Positions 3,739 through 8,242 of a DNA stretch of 8,242 bases are shown here, piece by piece. The notes below the pieces were generated by a model. The model was given only the letters and a program-made list of their open reading frames with translations. It searched no databases and was not told the DNA's origin. A program made the position numbers and the translations under genes. Every line of letters begins with the position of its first letter. The first letter of the stretch is position 1. The DNA comes from Bacillota bacterium (lineage in GTDB: Bacteria; Bacillota; Clostridia; Peptostreptococcales; Anaerovoracaceae), in NCBI GenBank assembly GCA_017543805.1, contig JAFYFK010000301.1, forward strand, positions 1-8,242, written 5' to 3'.

Positions 3739-3966
3739 ATGCGCCCCTTAAGGGCCTGTGTTAGTGCCGTCGTCTTTCCCGTAATCGTCCTTGGCTTTCT
3801 GCGTCCCGAAATAGAAACCTATTATAACGGTGAAGATCGTCAGGAACTGCTCCGCGCTTACATTGCCCACAATGGACAGATAAGCAAAGACCAGCGTCAG
3901 GACAAGCGTAACGATCGACTTGACTGTGAGAAGATTCCTGAAGTTCATATTATTCCTCCATTCTGA
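3739..3966 (+). CDS. Possible 75-aa antisense ORF behind a perfect ribosome binding site
   Basis: The ORF begins MRPLRACVSAVVFPVIVLGF: a basic start followed by one hydrophobic stretch (~7-21), then a long hydrophilic, charged tail (KDQRQDKRNDRLDCEK). It covers the entire holin gene on the opposite strand, and the holin is the better gene by family resemblance and operon position. The reason to list it is the perfect 12-nt Shine-Dalgarno. No promoter is evident; the bidirectional terminator directly upstream would limit read-through. A type I toxin-like or holin-modulating peptide is conceivable. Alternatively the site is a relic, or serves the 9-codon ORF starting at 3735. Much more likely than not, the tail of this ORF is a shadow of the holin. 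Confidence 0.2.
   Translation: MRPLRACVSAVVFPVIVLGFLRPEIETYYNGEDRQELLRAYIAHNGQISKDQRQDKRNDRLDCEKIPEVHIIPPF
3748..3948 (-). CDS. Small two-helix phage holin
   Basis: This 66-aa protein (MNFRNLLTVKSIVTLVLTLV...) has two predicted membrane segments, ~11-27 and ~34-48, joined by the short polar turn GNVSAEQ. The second ends IIGFYFGTQ, as in small holins of Clostridia phages, and a hydrophilic C-terminal tail KAKDDYGKDDGTNTGP follows. Holins assemble in the cytoplasmic membrane and open the way for the endolysin at a set time. Its ribosome binding site GGAGG lies within the last codons of the upstream gene, whose stop is 1 nt from the holin ATG, so translation is coupled. It is the last gene of the late operon, 41 nt before the terminator. 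Length and two-helix layout fit a class II holin. Confidence 0.82.
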   Translation of the reverse strand: MNFRNLLTVKSIVTLVLTLVFAYLSIVGNVSAEQFLTIFTVIIGFYFGTQKAKDDYGKDDGTNTGP

Positions 3967-4303
3967 GCGGCAGCCGGTCGACCTGGCTCATTAAAAGGTC
4001 GAGGTCCCCATTGCCGCCGAGTCCTGCGTGATAACTGTTGTGCATTTCGCGAAGGATCCTCCGGTCGTCGAGGTCGATGCTGCCGTCTTTGATGTAAGCC
4101 TGCCCCAGGAACCGGATGCGGTCATATAAGACCCACTTAAGGCCCGTCTTTATTGCCTTGACGTCCTCGCTTTCCGTGTCCTCGGTGTCATATTTGCGCT
4201 TCCGCTTCTGTCGGACCGCCTCGCCGATCTGGTTTATTATAGCGGCCACGGCTGAGCCGCCGCACATCCCGCCGATGATGGCGATTAGAACTGATTCACT
4301 CAT
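3950..4303 (-). CDS. Small membrane-anchored phage lysis-region protein, 117 aa
   Basis: One N-terminal membrane segment (~4-26, SVLIAIIGGMCGGSAVAAII) is followed by a very charged linker (RQKRKRKYDTEDTESEDVK). After it comes a helical domain of a kind I recall near lysins of Clostridia phages: KAIKTGLKWVLYDRIRFLGQ, then IKDGSIDLDDRRILREMHNS and YHAGLGGNGDLD with terminal LP. The glycine turn GLGGNGD (94-100) is the most distinctive part. A longer upstream start exists in this frame, but it would run through the endolysin's C-terminus; the chosen ATG has GAGGTG upstream and lies 10 nt after the endolysin stop. It could be a second holin, an antiholin or an accessory lysis protein; position is the only guide. 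Confidence 0.75.
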   Translation of the reverse strand: MSESVLIAIIGGMCGGSAVAAIINQIGEAVRQKRKRKYDTEDTESEDVKAIKTGLKWVLYDRIRFLGQAYIKDGSIDLDDRRILREMHNSYHAGLGGNGDLDLLMSQVDRLPLRMEE

Positions 4304-4313
4304 TTCGCCCACC

Positions 4314-5078
4314 TCACTGCAAGAGCCCGAGGCGCTTGAGCACGACGAAAAACTCTTCGCGCAGCATGGAAGCCCTCGGAGCGTCAGCCATGCCGTCGCC
4401 GTTGCCGTCAGCTGCCGCGCCGACTTCCACGGCCTGCCTGCAGGCGTCTTCTGCATACCTGTCAACCGGAAGCGTCTTCGCATATTGGCGGGCCTTTTCC
4501 TCGAGCTTGTAAGCCTGCTCCGGTGTCATTTTCTCGATAAATTCATCAATGGTCATGTTCTCCACCTCGTTCTCAAAAGCCGGATTTTTGATGCATCCTC
4601 TGTAATGGTAGGCCGTGTTCATCCAATAACACCCGGAGCGCCAGTCGCCCTCGCCCTTGCGCCGCGTGTATTCGGCATAAACAAGGCCGTTCCATTCGCT
4701 GTCCGCCGTGACGACGGTCTCGTCGTCGAGGATTTCCTTGACGACGCAGCAATGTCCGGACGCGCCGTTCTTGCTCCAGATCATAAGCCCGCCAACGGTC
4801 GGCCGCTCTGTGACCTCGAGCCCTTCGCGCTCGGCTTCGGCGATCATAGCGTAAGGAGGCCGACTTCCTATCATCGTGAATTTTCTGCAGCTGTTTGATT
4901 CGTTCAGAAATCCGACGGCATAACCGACGCAATTCGGCAGCCGGTCGAGCCCCGGAGCTCCGGTCCGCTTTGCAGGTCGCACGCCTTTTGGCACATTGCC
5001 AACGATACACTCCGAAAAGCCGCCGGGCCTGCCGTTATAGTACGGGTTGCCCGCTGCGGGTCTTTTGATTTCTATCAT
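4314..5078 (-). CDS. CHAP-domain endolysin (peptidoglycan amidase/endopeptidase)
   Basis: This 254-aa lysin cleaves peptidoglycan to release virions. The CHAP domain (~10-160) shows the catalytic Cys50 in LPNCVGYAVG, His109 in GASGHCCVV and a probable third residue Glu128 in DSEWNG, the usual C-H-E/N order for this NlpC/P60-like fold. After a linker (KNPAFENEVENMT), the C-terminal 80 residues contain helical MTPEQAYKLEEKARQYAKTL and then a segment ending DAPRASMLREEFFVVLKRLG. It resembles the degenerate SLH-like or wall-binding tail of Clostridia phage amidases, in which an A-V-E-x-G...DG...tR-E...L-x-R-L-G motif recurs. There is no signal peptide, so export depends on a holin. Its ATG overlaps the tail-fibre stop (ATGA, 5075-5078). 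Confidence 0.88.
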   Translation of the reverse strand: MIEIKRPAAGNPYYNGRPGGFSECIVGNVPKGVRPAKRTGAPGLDRLPNCVGYAVGFLNESNSCRKFTMIGSRPPYAMIAEAEREGLEVTERPTVGGLMIWSKNGASGHCCVVKEILDDETVVTADSEWNGLVYAEYTRRKGEGDWRSGCYWMNTAYHYRGCIKNPAFENEVENMTIDEFIEKMTPEQAYKLEEKARQYAKTLPVDRYAEDACRQAVEVGAAADGNGDGMADAPRASMLREEFFVVLKRLGLLQ

Positions 5079-7519
5079 GCCTGAGCCTCCAGTGCGTTGA
5101 TTCTGGCGGTCAGGTTGCTGATAACTTTTGCAAGAGCGCCCTTCGCAAATTTTATGGTAATAGGACCGGCGTCCGCAAAGATGTTGTTCGTCCCTTCAAG
5201 AAGTTCAATGTCCTCTGCGTCGAGGATTATTGGGGAGGGGAGGGTGTCGAGCGGATATACCACATCTGCGCCTGAAACTAAAGCCGTAGCGTCTGCGGAA
5301 GAAGTGCCGAGGGGGAAGTAGCAATAAAGGGTAGAATCGACACGCCGACAAGTATAAGACCCGCCCGCCGTTGTGGGATTTAATGCGGAACAGAGGAAGT
5401 CTGCCGCAACCGCACCGCTTGTTGAGGGTGCGCCATCGAGTGGCAAAGTGCCAAAAGCGTTTACCGAGCCTTGCGAATAGGTTGAAAATCCTGTTATGGT
5501 TTTCTTTGCTTTTGTCGCTTGCAGACTATACTTTCCCCCGCCGATATAAGTTAGTGTTCCTCCATATACTGTTCCTTCGTCTGTCCAAGATACATCTATC
5601 TGTGAGCCGTTGTAGGCGTGATAGGTTGTGTCGGTTGAGGGGTAATTGAATGAAGCCGTTGTGCCTATGCTCGTATTGTAAAGATTTAAACGGACAAACG
5701 CCCCCTGTGCGGGAATGGTGACAACATCACTTTTTAAAGAAGTCTCCGAAAGGATAATACCGCCTATTACTTCCTTGTTACGGTCATAAAACACTCCTGT
5801 ATAAAAAGAACTTGCCGCAACGCCATCAAGTAAGTAATAACTTTCCCCCGCTTTTACTTCTATAAAATCTGTCACAGACATAACTGACGAGTCTGCAAGT
5901 GCGCCTGTATTAGTTACACGTTTCCCCGCCGTAATGGTATTGGGATTTATAAGGTTTTTCCCGCAATCTGTAATCTTCGCCCCAGTCCAACCGCTTATTG
6001 GACATTCGTTGGAATAGGGTGCAAAGGTCGGGTCGCTCTCTGTGGCGGGTCTTATCATTGGGTAAAACATCAAATTGCTTGCGGTGTAATTCACAAAGCG
6101 AATGAATATCTTGCAAGTTGACGAGGGAATTGTATCAAGCGTTACGCCACTTCCCACATCTACCCCGAACGAAGAATAGGGCGCGGCGAGTAATGCGACA
6201 TACATACAATATTTATTCGCACCGCCGTTTGCGGGACACCCGTTTAATACCATTCCCGAAAATGCGCTATAATCTCCGTTGGGAACAAGATAAAAGTCTG
6301 TTGTTATGGCAACAGTACCATTTGCTTTAACCCCTATAACATTTCCCGCCGAATCGGTCTGAACCTCAAACGACATTCCGTTGTTGTGGGTAAAAGTGTT
6401 TCCGTTCCATGTTCCCGCCGTGTTTGCGGTTTTAATGCTTAAAAGGGTTAACGGAAGTTTATTCTTCCCCCCTCCTGCGGGATAAGGCGCACTCTGTCCG
6501 TGTAAATCCTGCACGGGCTGGATGTCAACGACGAGCTCGTCGACAAGGACGGGATCGGCGTCTTCGATGGTCACGATGTCGCCGGAAGCCGTCTCCGGAT
6601 CATAAAGGCTGTCAACGTCGTCCTTAAGAGCATCCAGCGCGGCCTGCTGCGCGGTGCTGACCGGCTTGTCGGCGTCGGAAGTGTTGTCGACGTTGCCGAG
6701 GCCGACCTGGGCCTTCGTTACCTGATGCGGGTTCGAATGGTCCGCAACATGCGAAGCAAGCCCGGTCCGGTTGGTCTCGATCTGCGCCACGCTTGCCGAT
6801 GTGATCCCGGAATTGATGGCAGCCAGCTGCTCGGTAGTCAGCGGAGACTCGTTGACGCGATACTGCGCCGCCCATCCGTTATTGCTGCCGCCTTCCTCGA
6901 GCACATAGATATAACGCCAGGACTCGTCTTCGTGCGTCTCGTCGTCCGCAACATAAGCATAATCGTTATTTGAGACATAGTTCGGCGCGTCCGGATCTGT
7001 GGTCTGCCAGGGGACCGCCATCAGGGCCGCTCTGGTCTCGAAATTGCCGCGGAAGAACGCGCTGGACCTGTTTATAGAGTCGTCAACATATTCTTTGTCA
7101 GCGAGCTGATTCTGCGATGTAGCGGCAGCAGGAATGACCGCCTCGATGTCAGCGACGTCCGAAGCGATGGCCTGCTCCGCTGCATAAACGCCTCCGGAAG
7201 TGACGGGATTCTGGCTTCCCTGTGTCGGAGCCGAGTCGAAGGTCAGGACTTCCTGCGCGTTTATGTTCTGGCGAGCGTTCGCCTTCTGCTGCTCCGTCAG
7301 AGGCTGCAGCACGGTCAGATCGGTCCCGGGGATTCCCATGTCGTGAAAATCGAAATTGATATTCATGCCGTCTGCGGTGTATTCCGTCTGCACGTCCACA
7401 TGCGGCGTTCCGACGTTGTTGTCAACCGTCGCCGTGACCTGGTTAATAGGTCCGGGATAGATAGTCAGCTGCCCGGTTATCCGCGGATAAAAATCAGTCG
7501 CATTATTAAAGCCAGCCAT
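5075..7519 (-). CDS. Phage tail fibre / receptor-binding protein, mosaic, 814 aa
   Basis: This large structural protein probably contacts the host surface. N-terminal ~1-65 (TATVDNNVGTPHVDVQTEY...) is the tail-attachment module seen in many Firmicute phage fibres. An LTEQQKANARQNINAQ segment (~74-89) follows, then a coiled region, then the fibre repeat SHVADHSNPHQVTKAQVGLG-NVDN (~256-279). From ~335 comes HGQSAPYPAGGGKNKLP, which opens a carbohydrate-binding-like beta-rich part (WNGNTFTHNNG, SNECPISGWTGAKITDCGKN). The protein ends in a short coiled coil (VISNLTARINALEAQA), likely a trimer tip. The middle of the gene, about 5230-6480, is visibly AT-richer than both ends, suggesting exchange of the binding region. 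Its ATG overlaps the stop of the upstream gene by 1 nt, and GGAGG is 8 nt before. Confidence 0.87.
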   Translation of the reverse strand: MAGFNNATDFYPRITGQLTIYPGPINQVTATVDNNVGTPHVDVQTEYTADGMNINFDFHDMGIPGTDLTVLQPLTEQQKANARQNINAQEVLTFDSAPTQGSQNPVTSGGVYAAEQAIASDVADIEAVIPAAATSQNQLADKEYVDDSINRSSAFFRGNFETRAALMAVPWQTTDPDAPNYVSNNDYAYVADDETHEDESWRYIYVLEEGGSNNGWAAQYRVNESPLTTEQLAAINSGITSASVAQIETNRTGLASHVADHSNPHQVTKAQVGLGNVDNTSDADKPVSTAQQAALDALKDDVDSLYDPETASGDIVTIEDADPVLVDELVVDIQPVQDLHGQSAPYPAGGGKNKLPLTLLSIKTANTAGTWNGNTFTHNNGMSFEVQTDSAGNVIGVKANGTVAITTDFYLVPNGDYSAFSGMVLNGCPANGGANKYCMYVALLAAPYSSFGVDVGSGVTLDTIPSSTCKIFIRFVNYTASNLMFYPMIRPATESDPTFAPYSNECPISGWTGAKITDCGKNLINPNTITAGKRVTNTGALADSSVMSVTDFIEVKAGESYYLLDGVAASSFYTGVFYDRNKEVIGGIILSETSLKSDVVTIPAQGAFVRLNLYNTSIGTTASFNYPSTDTTYHAYNGSQIDVSWTDEGTVYGGTLTYIGGGKYSLQATKAKKTITGFSTYSQGSVNAFGTLPLDGAPSTSGAVAADFLCSALNPTTAGGSYTCRRVDSTLYCYFPLGTSSADATALVSGADVVYPLDTLPSPIILDAEDIELLEGTNNIFADAGPITIKFAKGALAKVISNLTARINALEAQA

Positions 7520-7863
7520 TAGATTACCTCCTTCGAAAGGGAATTTCCGATTATAGTGTTGTAGATCGTCGAAGAGCAGACGAGGAACGAGCCGCGCTTG
7601 AGGCGCAGCTGATAGCGTATGATGCTGCTCCAGTCGAAGCTGACAGTCTGCGGGATCTTGACGTAGTACATGTTGAAGCTTTCGTCGAGGGCAATGTCGC
7701 CGCCGGTCAGCGTGAACATGCAGTCGCCGATGGTCAGCTCGATCTCCGTGACGTCATTGTTGGCGACAAAGTCTGCCAGCGAGACGGTCGTCGAAGCCGA
7801 TGTTTTGACCGTAAAATTAAGAAGCAGGAAGACCGCGTCCCCCTGCCGAATGAGCTCGTTCAT
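7519..7863 (-). CDS. Small BppU-like baseplate/tail protein, 114 aa
   Basis: The protein starts MNELIRQGDAVFLLLNFTVK and ends GNSLSKEVI. The early RQGD followed by alternating strands (EIELTIGDCMFTLTGG, YYVKIPQTVSFDWSS, RYQLRLKRGSFLVCSST) gives an all-beta, immunoglobulin-like outline. This resembles the N-terminal domain of BppU-type baseplate upper proteins, and the SLSKEVI ending is common in such tail proteins of Clostridia phages. Here the domain stands alone, without the fibre that usually follows, so it probably works as an adaptor between the tail tip and the fibre encoded next. AAGGAGGG lies 5-6 nt before its ATG, and its TAA shares one base with the fibre's ATG. The assignment is by pattern, so the exact family is uncertain. 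Confidence 0.72.
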   Translation of the reverse strand: MNELIRQGDAVFLLLNFTVKTSASTTVSLADFVANNDVTEIELTIGDCMFTLTGGDIALDESFNMYYVKIPQTVSFDWSSIIRYQLRLKRGSFLVCSSTIYNTIIGNSLSKEVI

Positions 7864-7873
7864 TTTGCCCTCC

Positions 7874-8242
7874 TTAGTTAGAAACTTTATAAAGAAGCAC
7901 TACGGCACCGTCAAAGCCGTCCTGTCCGTCGGATCCTTTTCCGCCGTTTCCGCCGTCATATCCTCGGCCGTCCTGGTTGTATGTTGCGCCTGATCCTGCG
8001 CCTGCGCCGCCTCCATTACCGCCTGCGCCGCCCTGGCCGTAAGTGCCGACGGCCTCCAGGAGAAGTGCATCCGCTCCATCGCCGCCCTTGCCTGGGTTCT
8101 CGTTAAAGTTGCCATCAATAACGCCGTTCTGGCCGTTTGCGCCGTTGTTTCCATAGGCTGCTCCGCCTCCGCCGCCTCCGCCTGCACCTCGAATTGTGCC
8201 AGTCGTCTTTTGTGCGTTCGTTCCCGGTGAGCCGCCAGCATA
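7874..8242 (-). CDS. Glycine-rich phage tail adhesin-like protein (C-terminal part)
   Basis: The frame is open to the right edge; 122 codons and the TAA stop are visible, and the N-terminus lies outside. It reads YAGGSPGTNAQKTTGTIRGA and continues GGGGGGGAAYGNNGANGQNG, then KGGDGADALLLEAVGTYGQG, GAGGNGGGAGAGSGATYN, DGRGYDGGNGGKGSDGQDG and ends FDGAVVLLYKVSN. Runs of G-x-G and GG-x fit a bundle of polyglycine type II helices, as in glycine-rich receptor-binding tips of tailed phages; a final beta strand closes the protein. The stop is 10 nt from the start of the 114-aa gene. The parallel frame that contains an ATG (7900-8241, Ala/Glu/Thr-rich) is the out-of-frame shadow of these GGC/GGA codons. 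Confidence 0.85.
   Translation of the reverse strand, partial: YAGGSPGTNAQKTTGTIRGAGGGGGGGAAYGNNGANGQNGVIDGNFNENPGKGGDGADALLLEAVGTYGQGGAGGNGGGAGAGSGATYNQDGRGYDGGNGGKGSDGQDGFDGAVVLLYKVSN

Noticed and set aside
3950..4483. Longer 177-aa version of the lysis-region membrane protein
   Set aside because: The extra 60 residues read through the lysin's C-terminus out of frame; the inner ATG has its own ribosome binding site and begins the membrane helix.
4116..4898. Plus-strand ORF of 260 aa
   Set aside because: It is antisense to the CHAP lysin and the 117-aa gene, has no ribosome binding site, and shows no recognisable domain; a product of GC-rich codon bias.
7900..8241. Minus-strand ORF of 113 aa rich in Ala, Glu, Thr and Arg
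   Set aside because: It is an out-of-frame reading of GGC/GGA glycine codons; the neighbouring frame gives a glycine-rich tail protein with its stop 10 nt before the next gene.
1..8242. CRISPR array, insertion sequence or rRNA
   Set aside because: No regularly spaced long repeats, no transposase-like protein and no rRNA-like stretch were seen. The tandem repeats at 3311-3551 fit an attachment region. The 16S-tail complement at 3725 is only 12 bases.

Overview
This window looks like part of a temperate siphophage-type genome from a Clostridia-like Firmicute. The grounds are strong AGGAGG-type ribosome binding sites, sigma-A-type promoters, tightly packed small genes, and protein families typical of Clostridia phages: a CHAP lysin, a small holin ending in an IIGFYFGTQ-type helix, and tail proteins with SLSKEVI and PAGGGKNKL motifs. 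No similarity search was possible, so the taxonomic statement is inference.

Layout. (1) Positions 1-1098, minus strand: early genes reading leftward. These are a Cro-like regulator, a 20-codon leader ORF, an excisionase/AlpA-like helix-turn-helix protein, a 47-aa membrane peptide, a 62-aa unknown, and a zinc-ribbon-like protein cut by the left edge. A promoter plus terminator on the opposite strand (783-886) predicts a ~70-nt antisense RNA over the junction between the Cro-like gene and the leader ORF. (2) 1102-1263: the genetic switch, with two crossing promoters that share -10 bases and five copies of an operator-like repeat. (3) 1264-3368, plus strand: the lysogeny operon, made of a CI-like repressor without a protease domain, a DUF4236 protein of AT-rich composition, and a tyrosine integrase. 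(4) 3311-3551: the phage attachment region. The core matches the 3' end of a tRNA (T-loop to CCA) and starts immediately after the integrase stop codon. Repeats of TGCACACGAA flank it, as expected for integrase arm sites. (5) 3406-3707: terminators separating the convergent operons. (6) 3748-8242, minus strand: a late tail and lysis operon. From right to left it holds a truncated glycine-rich tail protein, a 114-aa baseplate-like protein, an 814-aa tail fibre of mosaic composition, a CHAP endolysin, a small membrane protein and a holin. Most junctions overlap or nearly touch, which suggests translational coupling.

An integrated prophage would have host DNA on the far side of the core next to int. 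Here lysis genes follow instead, so the window represents attP: a free, circularised or permuted phage genome, or the joint of two tandem prophages.

The most unusual points are the predicted antisense RNA and SD-sequestering hairpin at the Cro-xis junction, the crossing promoters with 22-bp-phased operators, the well-resolved attP, the Ser in place of the first catalytic Arg of the integrase, the DUF4236 cargo gene, and a perfect 12-nt Shine-Dalgarno on the strand antisense to the holin.
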